Origin: Hemileia vastatrix
Taxonomy: Eukaryota > Basidiomycota > Pucciniomycetes > Pucciniales > Zaghouaniaceae
Direction of reading: 5' to 3'
Length of the DNA stretch: 64,000 nucleotides
Assembly: GCA_030280995.1 (NCBI GenBank)
Contig: JASXTE010000002.1
Span: 21,844,683-21,908,682, forward strand
Part shown: positions 1 to 13,028 of the stretch, one piece after another
Layout: each line of letters starts with the position of its first letter
Numbering within the stretch: position 1 is the first letter of the stretch
Translations under genes and position numbers: made by a program
The notes under the pieces: generated by a model
What the model saw: only the letters and a program-made list of their open reading frames with translations
The model's database searches: none
Told to the model about the DNA's origin: nothing

Positions 1-3000
1 GTTTGATAAAAAAATTTTTTTTTTTTTGCCATAGAGAGAATTGATACCATCTGACTGCACATGAACAAAAGTGTCCAGCACAAGTTTGGCTGAACTTGTG
101 CTGGACAATTTTATGATGGAGAGTAGCTTGGGTGTAATTTTTCATCAGTTCCTTCATCTTGTATTTCTCATAAACATGTCTACTGTATTTGATCAGTCTG
201 TATCATTCATATTTATCATCCTATCAATATTTTATCACCATTATATTATTAATGCTATTAGTATAGAAAAAACTTGTGTGCCAAATGCATACCAGGTGAA
301 GTTATACCTTCAATAATTTTTTAAAATAGATGTAAATAAATATGGAAATGATTAGTTTTACAAAAATTAAATAGAAATTTAAAATTAAAAAGAGGAATGA
401 AATAGTATAATAAAAGTCAAAGAGTTTAAATATGAAAAAAATACTAGTAAAATTCCTGCTATCAAGAGCCAGTAGAGGTGTTTAAGCAAATGGGAGCCAT
501 CAGGGCTAAATTTTAATAAGTGACCTTTTCTTTAAAGATAAAAAATTATACACCTGAGATTGGGCAGAACAGCAGGTGGAAGATTCAGATAAACCAAACT
601 ACTTCTAGTGAAATTTGATAAAAAAATTTTTTTGTTGCCATACAGAGAATTGATCCCATTTGACTGCACATGACCAAAAGTGTCCAGCACAAGTTTGGCT
701 GAACTTTTTCAGGACACTTCTATGATGGAGAGTAGCTGGGGTAGAATTTTTCTTCAGTTCATCTGGTATTTCTTACAAACATGTCTACTGGTATTTTATC
801 TTTGTGCCTCACTCATATATATTGTTTGATTAATTTTTTGTCTTAATTATATTATTAATTTTATAAGTATTGCAAAAAATTGTGTGCCAAATTCATACTG
901 AGTGATGTTACACCTTTTATAATATTATTAAATAAATGTATAAAAATATTAAAATAATTTATTTTAAAAATTATTAATTGATATCCAAAAGCAATATGAG
1001 GAATAAAAAATAAAGTTCAAGGGATCATATATGAAAAAAGAAATACAAGTTTTTTTCGTAATATCGAAGGCAAGTAGAGATGTTGAAAAAAATGAGAGCC
1101 ATCAGGGATAAATTGTATTAAATTGACTTTTTTTTAAAGATAAAAAATTGTGTACCTGTGGTTTGGATGAACTCTAGGGGGACAATTCAGCTATATCAAA
1201 CTACATCTAGTGAAGTTTCTTATCAAATACTTTTTTTATTTCCATAGAGAGAATGGATCCCATCTTACTGCACCTGACCAAAAGTGTCCATCACAAGTTC
1301 GGCCAAACTTGTGCTGGACACTTTTATGATGGAGAGTAGCTAGGGTGCAGGTCTTTTTCAGTGCAACTGTTATTTTTTAAAAACATTTCCACTGGTATTT
1401 GATCTTTCTGTGTTATTTATATTTTATTATCTGATTAATTTTTTGTCATTAGAATATTATTAATTTTATTAGTATATAAAAAACTTGTGCTCCAAATGCA
1501 TGCCATTTTATATTACACCTTTTATAATATTATTAAAAAATGTTAAAAAAATATGAAAATGATTTTTTTTCCAAAATTATAAATTAATATCCAAATGTAA
1601 CATGAGTGATTAAAAAGTAAAGTTAAAGAGATCAAATATGAAAAAGAAAAATTCGAGGAAAATTCCTGCCTAAAAGAGCCAGTAGAGGTGTTGAAACAAA
1701 TGGGTGCCACCAGGGCTAAATTTGACAAAATTTAATTTTTTTTAAAGATATAAATTTTTCACCTGAGGTTTGAAAAACCTTAAGGTGGATAATTCAGCCA
1801 TATGTAACTACTTCTAATGCAAATTTTTGCATTTTTTTAATTTCATTTCCACAGAGAGAATTGATCCCATCTGACTTCACCTGAGCAAAAGTGTCCAGCA
1901 CAAGTTTGGCTGAACTTGTGCTGGACACTTTAATGATGGAGAGTGGCTAGTGTGGAAGTGTTCCTCAGTACATCATTTTTTTGTTTTTCACATTTCTATT
2001 GGTTTTTTATCTTTTTTTGTCATTCATATTTATCTTATAATTAAATTTTTTGTCACCATATATATTATTAATGTTTCTAGTATAGCAAAAACCTGCATGC
2101 CAAATGCAAAATTGTTGATGTTACACCTTTAATAATATTATTATATAAATTTAAAAAAATATGAATATGTTTAGTTTTAAAAAAAAAATTGATATTTAAA
2201 ATTAAAAAGAGTAATAGAAAATTAAAATGAAAATAAATGGGATCAAATACAAAATAAAAAATACAAATAAAATTTCTACTATCAAGAGCCAGAAGTGGTG
2301 TTGGGACAGTTGGGGACCCCTAGGTCAGGACTTGGTCTAAATTTACTTTTATGTATAGCTAACAAATTTTGACCTGAGGTTTGGACAGACTTCCAGGGGA
2401 CAATTTTACAATATTAAACATTCTTTACTTCAATAATTGAGTGAAATATCATTTTAATTGCCATAGAGAGAATTTATCTCATATGACTTCATGCAACCAA
2501 AAGTGTCCAGCACAAGTTTGGTCAAACTTGTTCTGGACACTTTTATAACTGAGAGTAGGCATACAGAAAATCTTCTTAAACTCAAAATAGATTTCTTGTA
2601 AACATTTCCACTGGTTTTTGATCTTTCTGTGTAATTTAAATTTACCATTTGATTAATTTTTTGTCATCATTATATTATTAAAGTTATTACTATAGTAATA
2701 ACTTGTGTGAAAAATGCATACCAGGTGGTATCCACCTTTAATCATATATTATTAAATAAAGGTATAAGAGTATAAAAATTATTTATTTTAAAAATTAAAA
2801 ATTGATATCAAAAGCAATATAAGCAATAAAAAAGTAAAATAAAAGGGATCAAATAATAAAAAAAATCTAAGGAAAATTCCCACTATCAATAACAGGTAGA
2901 GGTGTTAGATCAAATGTGCACCGCCAGGCCTAATCTTGGTCTATATTTTCTTTTTTGTTAAACCAAAGTAAGTGTCCTGATGAGGTTTGAAAAATCATCA

Positions 3001-4935
3001 GGAGGACATTTTGGCAATATCAAACTACTTATTGTGCAATGATTGAGCAAAATGTAATTTTCATTTCCATAGAGTAAATTTATCCCATCTGACTGCATGC
3101 AACCAAAAGTGTCCAGCACAAGTTTGGCTGAATTTATGCTGGACACTTTTATGATGGTGAGTATATAGTGTGGAGGTCTTCTTCATTTCATCAGGTATTC
3201 CTTATAAACAAATCCACTTGTATATGCTCTTTCTGTGCCATTCATATTTATCATTTGATTCATTGTTTTTCACCATTATACTATTAATTTTATTAGTATT
3301 GAAAAAACTTGTAAGCCAAATTCATACTGGGAGATGCTACATCTTTAATAATCTTATTAAATAAAAGTATAAAAAATATGAAAATTATTAGTTTTACAAT
3401 AAATAAATTGATATTTGAAAGCAAAAAGAGGAATAAAAAAGTAAAATAAAAGTGATTAAATATGAAATTAAACATTCAAATAAAATTTCTGCTATCAAAG
3501 ATAATTTGAGTTTTCAGACCAAATTTGCACCACCAGTTCTAGATTTGGAATTTATTTTCATTTTTTTAAAATTAATAAATGTGTCCACCTGAGGTTTTCC
3601 AAAAAATCAGGAGGACAGTATAGCAGTATAAAACTACTTCTTGTGCAATGATTGAGCAAAAATTCATTTTAACTTCAATTGAGTAAATTTATCCCATCTG
3701 ACTGCATGCAACCAAAATTGTCCAGCACAAGTTCAGCTGAACTTGTGCTGGACACTTCTATGATGGGGAGTAGCTAGGGTAGAATTTTTCTTCAGTTCAT
3801 CTAGTATTTCTTATAAAAATGTCTACTGGTATTTTATCTTTGTGCCTCACTCAAAAGTATCATTTGATTAATTTGTGGTCACCATCATATTATTAATTTT
3901 ATAAGTATAGAAAAAACTCATGTGCCAAATGCATACCAGGTGATGTTATGCCATTTATAATATTATTAAATAAATGTATAAAAATATTAAAATAATTTAT
4001 TTTAAAAATTATTAATTGATATCCAAAAGCAATATGAGGAATAAAAAATTAAGTTAAAGGGATCAAATATGAAAAATGAAATCCAAGTAATTTTCCTACT
4101 ATCAAAGGCCAGTAGAGGCGTTGAAACAAATGAGAACCATCAGGGATAAATTGTACTAAATCTACTTTTTTTTAAAGATAAAAAATTGTGCACCAGTGGT
4201 TTGGATGAACTCTACGTGGATAATTTGGCTATATAAAACTACTTCTAGTGAAGTTTTTTATCAAATAATTTTTTTCATTGCCATACAGAGAATTGATCTC
4301 ATCTGACTAAACCTGATCAAAAGTGTCCAGCACAAGTTCAGCCAAACTTGTTCTGGACAATTTTTTGATGGTTAGTATCTAGGGTGCAGGTCTTCTTCAG
4401 TGCAACTGGTATTTTTTTTAAAACATATCCACTAGTATTTGATCTTTCTGTTTTATTAATATTTTATCATTTAAACAATTTTTTGTCACAAGCATATCAT
4501 TATTTTTATTAGTATAGCAAAAAAAACATGTGCCAAATGCTTACAGGGTGATGTTAAACCTTTAATAATTTTATTAAATACAGGTAAAAAATTATGAAAA
4601 TGATTTGTTTTACATAAAATTAATTGATATCTAAAAGAAAAAAAGGAATAAAAAGAAATAGGTTGAATAAATGGGATTTTATATGAAATTAAAAATTAAA
4701 GCTAAATGCCTACTTTCAAGGCTCAGAAGAGGTGTTGGATAAAATGGGCACCATCAGGAATAAAATTGTACTTAATTTGATTTTTTGAAAAAATAAAAGA
4801 AATTTTAAACTGGTTTTTTTCCTATATTTAGTTGGACACTTTGTCTATATCAAATTACTTCTAGTACCATGATTGACCAAATTACATCCTCATTTCCATA
4901 TGCAGAATTGATCCCATATGGCCGGACCAGGCCAA
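1..4935. repeat. Tandem satellite array, about 607-bp unit, about 8 units
   Basis: The same landmark, a run beginning GTGTCCAGCACAAG, recurs near positions 71, 680, 1283, 1891, 2502, 3109, 3719, 4323 and 4938, so the spacing is 603-615 bp. Between landmarks the units share order and wording: a T-rich stretch, a sentence around 'ccaaatgcataccaggtgatgtta', an AT-rich block, 'gtagaggtgtt', and a second inverted motif (cacctgaggtttgg). Units are well diverged from each other by substitutions and small indels, and CpG is nearly absent. Small reading frames in it are fragments with no conserved coding signal. It could be pericentromeric or subtelomeric satellite, or an amplified transposon end; the sequence does not decide this. 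Confidence 0.9.
1888..1931. repeat. Perfect hairpin at the heart of the satellite unit
   Basis: This is the best-preserved example. Arm GTGTCCAGCACAAGTT (1891-1906), 6-nt loop TGGCTG, then the exact reverse complement (1913-1928). Pairing extends three more A:T pairs outward on each side, giving 19-bp arms. The same inverted repeat is present with few changes in every unit. A weaker second one (GTCCACCTGA with TCAGGAGGAC, near 3583-3616) is present between landmarks. Confidence 0.9.
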
Positions 4936-5775
4936 AGGTGTCAACCACAAGTTTGAGAATTCTTCTGGTGGACACTTTTTTGATGGACAGTAGTAGGGTG
5001 CAAGTATTCTTTATTAAATCTAGTATTCCTCATAAACATTTCCAACTTATTTTTGGCCAAAAATCAGGTGGAAAATTTGTCCATATCAAATTACTTCTAA
5101 TGCCATGATTGACTAAAAATTGATTCTCATTGCCATATAGAGAGTTGATCCCATATGACTGGATCTGGAAAAAGTGTCACCACAATTTTTGATAAACTTA
5201 AGTTTGAAAATTTTCTGATGGAAAGTAATTGCAAGTCTTCTTCATTTCATCAAGTAATCCTCATAAAAATTTCCACCTGTATTTTGGCCAACTTCAGGTG
5301 GACACTTTGGCCATATTAAATTAATTCTAGTTCCATGTTGATAAAAAACTCATACTTATTGCCATATATAGATATTAAACCTATCATACTGTTCCTTTCC
5401 AAAATTGTCTACCTGAATTATGGCTAAACCTCAGTTGGACACTTTTATGATGCAGAGTAGCTAGGGAAAAAGTATTCTTCAGTTAATTTGGTATTCATAA
5501 TAAATTTATCCTCCTGAAGTTTAGCCTAACTTCATGTGGACAATTTTGGAAAGCACTGGTTAGTCACTATCCATCAAAAAAGTGTTCACCAAAATTTTGG
5601 CTAAACTTGTGGTGGACCCCTTTGATCAGCCACAGTCAGATGAGATCAACTCTTTAGATGGAAATGAGGATGATATTTTGGTCAATCATGGAAATAGAAG
5701 TAGTTTGATGTGGCCAAATTATCCCCCTGAAGGTCAGACAAACCTCACAAGGACACTTTTTAACAGGGAGTAACT
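4936..5775. repeat. Degenerate edge of the satellite, shorter units
   Basis: The hairpin-type motif continues but at shorter spacing (near 4938, 5173, 5400, 5515, 5583, 5730), in the form 'gtgtccacc..aagtttggcc..aacttcaggtggacactt'. Spacing of roughly 100-240 bp suggests the 607-bp unit grew out of, or broke down into, a smaller hairpin-bearing repeat. Confidence 0.7.
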
Positions 5776-7260
5776 GAGAAAAATCCATTTATCAGAAGGA
5801 AAATCTTTTATTGGATAGGTGCCAAGGTTTCATATTTGTGTATTATGGTCAGTATTAATTTTTAAATTGTCTGTCCAAGAAATTTCATTGCCCATTATGA
5901 CACATTTTGTTTTTAGATTTTTCAAACTGTGTGATACAGTATTAAGGTGTCACATAGTATAATCGAGTTCTATTAAGTGCCCTCCTATGATGCCTAAATC
6001 TATAATTTAATATCTTACATAATAATTATTTTTTATATAAATTCATCAATATTTTATTTTATTATCAAATTTAATAGAGCAAGTATCCTGAATTATTATA
6101 TATGCATAAGCTTAGGTTAGATCAATTTGTGCTCAACAGAGGACCAAAATCAAGTTCTGGAGGATCAACTTGTGCATAATTCGGAATCAGTTGATATTCT
6201 GTCTATAATCAATCTGAGAATAAATGTACTTCCAATACAATTTTATATATTTTTATAAAGTTAGTATAACCCTGGAATAATAAGAGACACTCGGGAGTTC
6301 AAAGAGAGGGGATTTCTAGCAGTTCACCCCCAGATTTTCTGTGGTGATGGTTTGAATCATTGGAAGCAGCATATTTATTGGTAGTTTTTGACTAAATTCT
6401 TCATGGATTATCCAAGTCATTTTTGGTAAAATAAGCAGCTATATTTTCTGAATCCAGCTTTGAGATTTGAATATTTGTGGCTTTATTGGCTCCTTTATAG
6501 AATTGAAGCTTTAAGCTTTGAGCAGCATCTTGTGATGGTGGATATTAAGGACAAAAGACCAAGTTCTTAAGGCCTGTGTAGGTAAGAAAACCTCTTATCA
6601 TCATTTTTTATTTGTAAAAATTATCAACACTGAGTACAGGAATTTTACGGAGAAAATCACCTGAGTGCTAATTGTTGGAATCTATTCCTGGTGGTGAGGA
6701 AGTTCAGGAAGTATTTTAACTTAATAAAGAAGTCAGATGATTTTGTAGGTTCAGGTTATGTATTTTTATATAAAATATACTTTTACTCTGGGCCGATAAA
6801 TGTAAACATTCCTTTTAATATAAAGTAAGGACAGAAATTAATAGATTGGTCTGCAACTGTAAAATCTCTTTGCTGCTGTTACCCAAAGGTAAAATATAAT
6901 AATTATTGAGTGAGATATAAAATATCTAGATAATGATAAATAAAAAATCCAACATTTTAATATAAAATAAGAACAGAAATTAATAAATTGGTTTGCCACT
7001 GAGAAATCAATTTTCCCCTGTTATCTATGCAAACATGGATATAAAAAAAGAAAGTTAATAACATTAATAAGTAAGAAGGACAGTTAAGCATGAATTAAGG
7101 GTAAAATAAAATAATTATTGATAGAGATAGAAAAGAAAGGCAAGAAGAAAGAAAATAACCCAGTTTATTAGTATCTTTTTCAACATCTAGGGATATGGTT
7201 GAATATTACCATGATAATCTGACTAAATACATGTGCATATCTCTACACACACACCACACA
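5776..7260. other. AT-rich non-coding stretch with one internal duplication
   Basis: No gene is supported here. A block at about 6818-6915 ('taatataaagtaaggacagaaattaatagattgg...') recurs in diverged form at about 6958-7110, a two-copy direct repeat near 140 bp apart. The rest shows nothing I can assign. Confidence 0.5.
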
Positions 7261-7502
7261 ATAAGTAGGGCAGACTTGCTCACAAGTCTGAAACCTTGGA
7301 CTCAAACTCACCCCAGATTGAACACAAATTGAGCTATTGACAAATGAACCATAAAATCAGTGATGAAAACTATTCAGATAAACATTTTTAGATGGGTGTT
7401 TAAATAGAGTTCACCATGGGTTCAGTATGAGTTTAATCTGAGTTCCATCTGAGTTACATCTGAGTTCAGGTTGGGGACTTTCTAGAAAGTCCACCACCTA
7501 TG
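7261..7502. mobile_element. MITE, family 1, degenerate copy
   Basis: A diverged direct copy of the element at 7812-8045: same internal sentence (accttggactcaaactcacc, agattgaacaca, ttgagctatt, repeated 'gagttccatctgag') and the same kind of ends (gacttgctcacaagtc at left, gactttctagaaagtc at right). Ends have decayed and no clean target duplication is visible. No coding capacity. Confidence 0.75.
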
Positions 7503-7811
7503 TTGAATATTGACATATACTAAAATCTAGTAACATCTACATATCTGAATGTAAAGAAAAGAATTTTTTAAAATCATATAACTAAAATTAATTGTTTTCA
7601 CAGGATGGGAAATCAAGTGGGGCTGGGTGGTCTGGAAGGGTCTATTCAGTTGGGGATAGAACCCTTAGAGAACTTTTTTTTGAGGGGGATGAATTTCCAG
7701 CTAGTAGAATATTGGACAGTAAAAAGCCACTAAAACTACTGTGAAAAAGCACTTATTTTTTGCAAAAGTGCACCAAGACTTTTTGATATAGCTGTCTACA
7801 CCCCACAATAT

Positions 7812-8045
7812 GGGGGGCGGACTTGCTAGCAAGTCAGCAACCTTGGACCCAAACTCACCACAGATTGAACACACATTGAGCTATTTATAAAGGAACCATA
7901 AAATCAGGGATGAACAACACTCATTAGAACAGTTTTAGGTGGGTATTCAAGTATAGTTCAGTATGGGTTCAGTATTAGTTGAGTCTGAGTTCCATCTGAG
8001 CTCCATCTGAGTTCAGGTTGAGGACTTGCTAGCAAGTCCACCCCC
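7812..8045. mobile_element. MITE, family 1, 234 bp with TIRs and TAT duplication
   Basis: Left end GGGGGGCGGACTTGC and right end GCAAGTCCACCCCC are inverted repeats. Each contains the 16-bp palindrome GACTTGCTAGCAAGTC (at 7820-7835 and 8023-8038). It is flanked by TAT on both sides (7809-7811 and 8046-8048). The 3-bp duplication and GGGGG-starting ends fit a PIF/Harbinger-type non-autonomous element, resembling but not identical to the Harbinger ends further right in the window. Confidence 0.85.
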
Positions 8046-8049
8046 TATA

Positions 8050-8621
8050 TTTTGTAGTGCTATAGAGGGAAAAAAAATTCCACTTTTTATATTAACACTA
8101 TAAACCTCCTTCTCTTTCCTTCTAGATAATTTTTTCTTGGTTTTTACTCATCATACTTATAACCACATTTAACATTCAAGATAGCTAACTTTAAGTTGTA
8201 TATTTAGAGAATAAAATCATGTAAATCATTCCTTTTGATAATTTATATTATGTCTTACACACCTCATACCCTCTTTAACTAAGATCATTGAAAAGAGGGG
8301 GAGAAATATAATCATAACCAAAATAGAAATAGACATGAACAAAAAATATTTTATTCTTGCTCAAAAAATATGACATTTTAAGCTTATTTTTCATTTTAGT
8401 GATCCACTCCACTGAAAATTGAAACAAGTTGGAAATTTAGCACAACAAAATTTCAATTTATTTGACAAGAAATAAATATTTCATAAGAATTTTATTTCAG
8501 AATGACCATAATTTAAAGTTTATTTGCAATGGTTTTGGTTTAATTTTGCTGCGATTGTTAGTTTTAAAGTTCAATTATCCATCTTTTAATGAAATTTATT
8601 GTCATGAAAAGAATGCTCCAT
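8050..8621. other. AT-rich spacer, nothing recognised
   Basis: Low-complexity A+T sequence between two MITEs. No open frame with coding character and no RNA gene were seen. Confidence 0.5.
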
Positions 8622-8832
8622 CACCACAAAAAAACCCTTGGAAACTTTTAGGAGGTGCCAAAAAATGAATTTATCATTTATTCAAGAGTAACTCAGATTC
8701 AATACCCTGAAAGTTTAAATACTAATTGTTCAGAGTGTGGTTTTTTCAGAGTAATTACAGCTAACATGAAACTGAGTTAAATTAAAGATAGAGATTGGCA
8801 CCAGCTATCAGGTTTTCACATTTATTTCTGGT
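8622..8832. mobile_element. MITE, family 2 (CACCA ends), degenerate copy
   Basis: Starts CACCACAAAAAAA and ends near TTATTTCTGGT. It shares with the copies at 12316 and 12817 the interior 'aataactcagatt', 'cagagtaattacagct', 'gagttaaattaaagatagagattggcacc'. It is about 211 bp, the same length as the intact copies. The last base of the right end is lost and no target duplication is clear. Confidence 0.75.
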
Positions 8833-9106
8833 AAAGATTTTACATTTTAGATATGATATTATAAATCTAGGGATATAGATTAATCATTCTGAATAGGTTA
8901 TTTGAATTATTATTTTGATATCAATCAAATTTTTGAAAAGGGATCAATACTTATTTCCAGGGGCTGTGCATACTATTTGGTTCAGAAAGGTAAGTTTTGG
9001 CTAGACAGGGTTATTCTGAATAGGTCATGGACACTAATGAGACTCTCAAGTAATTTTTCTTTTTTTCTTGTTTTCACTCAATAGGAGATATCAAATTTAG
9101 AAGTAT

Positions 9107-10000
9107 TACATTTCAAATTATCTCTTTTTTCCACCAAATCAGCCATGATTATGCTTTAAAATATGCCAAATTGTGCCACAAAAACACCTTTTTAGTGAAA
9201 ATTATTGTAAATATTGTGGCTTTCTTTTTGTGTTGTGAAATACATTTCATATAATTACAAATCTGTAACTTTGATACCACCTAATTAAGTCAGAAATTTA
9301 TCTTGGTTGCTGATTCTTCCAATGAATTTTTGTATTAGATTTCCCTTTAATTTAATTCTATAATGGTTAGAATTTATATACCTTAAAATCAATATTTTAT
9401 CAAGTTTCATCTTAGTTATTTTTTCTCTTATTTTCTCTATTAAACTTTATTTCTAGAGCCATTTCTTTTCTACATGTAATTTAGTTTTTCTGTTTTCACA
9501 TACAGAAATCACAAATTCTAATAGTGTTATATTTTAAAATAAATATAAAAAAAGACAAAAAAAAGAAATTTGCTGATCAATATGCAGGTTTTGGATACTT
9601 AATTTCAGAAAACATTTTCTTTTCAAGTATATTTTATTTTTTGAGCAATTTTTTAATTTTCATGCAGAACCTCACCAAGAGTTTTTATGATTTCTGTATA
9701 AAAAGTATAGCCTAAAAACTTAAAAATGGAGAAAATTTAAAATGAGATATTTTTACCTGTCTTTCCTTCCTAATTTGGAAGGATTCAGAATATTCATTTA
9801 AATATATTTTTCAAAGCTATAGATCTACCATTTCAAAATCTTATTTTTTTCCACCCAATCAGACATCATTATTTTTTCATATTTGGAATTTATTTCCCTC
9901 AAAACACCTATATACTGATATTTTTAATTTTGTGCTGTGAAATATCTTTTAAAAAATTACATATTTTGAATTTATTACCCCCTATTAAGTGAATATGAAG
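9107..10000. repeat. Two diverged copies of a ~190-bp block, ~715 bp apart
   Basis: The block at about 9107-9300 (tttccaccaaatcagccat ... aaaacacc ... gtgttgtgaaatac ... accacctaattaagt) recurs at about 9825-10000 (tttccacccaatcagacat ... aaaacacc ... gtgctgtgaaatat ... accccctattaagt). Nothing suggests coding. It could be an old dispersed repeat or the edge of a decayed tandem array. Confidence 0.6.
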
Positions 10001-11439
10001 GCTGAAATATTTCAAACATTTTTTTCTTAGAAAAAACAATCTTTTAGTCAGTTTACACATTCATGATTACCCAAGATCTTCATTTTTTAATTCTTTCATT
10101 TCAACTCATAGAAAGCTTTTTAAGGACTAGGAGGTTTTCATTTTTATCCTACCCTTTGATGTTGCTTATTATCATAAACTTCTAGTTTTAAAATTTGATA
10201 AACCTCACTTTAAATAACCAAATACCACTAAAATGTTTATTATTAACAAGCTACTTCAGAAGGCAAGTTGATGGAAATTTTTTATGTATATTTTATTTCT
10301 TGCTCTTGAGACCTTGATTTTAGATGAAGGCTTTCCTAGCTTGGATGAGGATTTCTTTTACAAGATGAAATTTTTCAAGTTTTCATCATCCATGATAGAT
10401 AATTCTTTAAAATATAACAGTTGTTTTTTTAAAAACTGTTAGATACAAGACTTCTTGGAATCCACAAAGTTGCTTATTTTTTGACAAAATGGTGCATAGG
10501 TGAGTAAGAAAGGCAATCATGACCAGAAAATGGGGTTATATTTTTTAGGCTGGCTACCAAACCAAGAATCACAAGAAAAATTAGCAGAGACTTAAATGTA
10601 AGCCTGTGCCTCCAATAGGAGGTATCAAAGTACTACAATCTAACATTAAAAAAAATTCAGGTAAATAATTATTTACCCCTATTATTTTCTGTCATATTTT
10701 ATGACAATAAATGGGCTCTTTGATGTGAGATGTATCAATTTTTGATCTTAATCAGAAATTGATTTTTTGATTTGGAACTGTAATCATGATTGAAAAGTGG
10801 GTTATTAGGACAAAATAAATGAGTTATCTTGATTTTCTTTTCCAGTAACCTGGAATCTAGTAGATATGATTCTTCAATCATTGATATTCTCAGATTCAGA
10901 TAATAAAAGGGTGGAACTCTAATGGCAGATTTTAGTACTTTAATACCCCTATTTGGAGGTATTAAAGTTCTTTCTTCTCCTTTTAGGAATCTTTCCTTTT
11001 TTATGCACAGATCTGACATTATCTACTTCAGAATATTCTTATCCACTAGCTCCAACACTAGTAGATACAAAAATTAAAATAATCCATTAATTTCATTCTA
11101 ATACCTCAATTCTAAGTCTTAATTAGGGATCCCACACACCAAAACATTTCTGGTAAAGCTTAAACTTTGATTTCTTTCACATAAACTTATTTATCAAGAA
11201 AATTACAAAACAATTGATGTATCTCATTTTTATCTGCCATTTATTTAACAGTAATTTGAGTACATATTACATCATAATATGTATATTTTAAATGGCACTG
11301 AATGTTAGTAACTACATTGAGAAACAAGCACCATAAAAATCAGGTGGGGTTCTTCATGCAAGTCCACAAAGATTTTATTTTCTTTGACCAGCATTTTATT
11401 GGCATTCATTTTGTAACTTCTCTTTATCTCCCAGCAGCA
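10001..11439. other. AT-rich spacer, no gene seen
   Basis: No coding or RNA feature is supported. A frame of 94 codons on the minus strand (10735-11019) has no recognisable motif and sits in the same AT-rich sequence, so I do not call it a gene. A short duplicated phrase ('cctccaataggaggtatcaaagtact' near 10612 and 'cccctatttggaggtattaaagttc' near 10945) is present. Confidence 0.5.
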
Positions 11440-12810
11440 TTTGTTTTCATTTCTTTTCCATTTCATTTTTCATACTAAATTTTCAATATTCTTCACAAAG
11501 ATAAATTTTCTCATTACTCATGAGTCTCACTTGGAAATGTTTCATCAGATTTCTACCTTCCAAAATCACATCTCATAATTTGCTAACTATTCACAGTTCT
11601 CAGGTGTCATTTTTCCTGCAAAAATCTATACTAAAAAAATAAAATTTTATAATTTGCTATCTATTTACAGTTCTCAAGTGTAATTTTTTTAATTAAAACT
11701 TTGTACTAAGAGAATAACATTTCATCATTTTCTAATTTTTCAATCATCTCACTTTCTATGTTTACATCACAACTTTGGACACAAATTAGACATTTCATCA
11801 TTTTTGAATTTTTTAATCATCTAACATGCTATTTTTTATTGAAATTTTAAATTCAAATATCACATTTCATCATTTTCAAATTTTTTTCCTTTTATAATTT
11901 TCTACTTCTCCATCACAATTCAATAATTTTTTATCACATTTCATTGTTCACTAACTTTTTATTTAACTTACATGCATTTTTTAAATCATAAGCTTGCACT
12001 TAAATGGAATATTTTATCATTTACCAACATTTTTTAATCCCATATTCCTCTTTTTCATATCAATTTTGTACTAAAATATCTCATTCCAACATTTTCTAAA
12101 AAATTTTTTCATCTTACATGCTATTTTTGCCTCATTTCTTTATACTCAAATATCACATTTAATCATTTTCTAGATTTTTTCTCTTATCCATTTCCACTTT
12201 TATATTACATTTCAATGTTAACTAAATTTTTTAAATCCTATCTTGCTTTTTTTCATAAGTATCAGGTACTTCAATAACATATTTAATCATTTCTAAATTT
12301 TATCTCATCTCATGTCACCACAAAAAAAAAACACCTGGAACCTGTTAGCAGGTGCCAATCCCTCAATCCATTTGAGACACTAGAATAACTCAGATTTAAT
12401 GTCACCCAAGCTAGCATGATCAGTTTCCAGTGCACAGTCTTTCCAGAAGAATGACAGCTGAGCTAGAACTGAATCAAATCAAAGATAGGGATCGGCACCT
12501 GAAACTAGGTTCCCACATTTTTTTTCTGGTGTGTGTCCCTTTGAAACATCAATTTTAAAATATACTATTAAATTCCATCTTTTTCTAAAAATTATTCTCA
12601 TCTCACTTGCTATTTCTCTAATGAAATCTAATACTCAAATATCACATTTCATCTTTTGATATACTTTTCATTCTACAATTTTCTACTTCACCATTACAAT
12701 CCAATACTTATATATCATATTTCATTATTCACTAATATTTTATTGAGCTCAATTTCCTTTTTCCATTACTTATTTCTCTCTAAAATAAGATGTACATGTT
12801 TTTACAATAT
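11440..12810. repeat. Degenerate AT-rich tandem repeat, ~70-bp period
   Basis: The phrase 'tttcatcattttctaattttttaatc' followed by 'atactcaaatatcaca' recurs roughly every 60-80 bp (near 11575, 11645, 11720, 11795, 11868, 11945, 12010, 12080, 12160, 12215, 12285, 12570, 12645, 12715). Copies are imperfect. Two family-2 MITEs have inserted into the array or beside it. Confidence 0.7.
12316..12531. mobile_element. MITE, family 2, 216 bp, TGT duplication
   Basis: Ends are CACCACAAAAA... and ...TTTTTTCTGGTG, a long imperfect inverted repeat of about 45 bp that includes GGAACCTGTTAGCAGGTGCC on the left. Flanks are TGT at 12313-12315 and TGT from 12532. CACCA-type ends with a 3-bp duplication of variable sequence suggest a non-autonomous CACTA-like (CMC) element; PIF/Harbinger would also give 3 bp. 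No transposase is present. Confidence 0.85.
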
Positions 12811-12816
12811 TCCAAT

Positions 12817-13028
12817 CACCACAAAAAACACCTGGAACCTGCTAGCAGGCTCCAATCCCTCAATCCATTTATGACAGAAGGATAACTCAGATTTGATGTC
12901 ACGCAAGCTAGCATGCACAGTTTTCAGTGCGCAGTCTTTCCAGAAGAATTGCAGCTGATCTAAAACTGATTCAAATCAAAGATAGGGATTGGTACCTGTG
13001 ATCAGGTGCCCACCTTTTTTTTCTGGTG
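12817..13028. mobile_element. MITE, family 2, 212 bp, AAT duplication
   Basis: Near-identical structure and interior to the copy at 12316-12531, in the same orientation. Left end CACCACAAAAAACACCTGG, right end TTTTTTTTCTGGTG. AAT stands on each side (12814-12816 and 13029-13031). About 290 bp of array sequence separate the two copies. Confidence 0.88.

Noticed and set aside
71..5773. Short frames of 60-80 codons in the satellite
   Set aside because: Each is a piece of the 607-bp repeat unit; frames are not preserved between units.
8462..9715. Three frames of 60-68 codons
   Set aside because: AT-rich chance frames; the first overlaps a MITE end.
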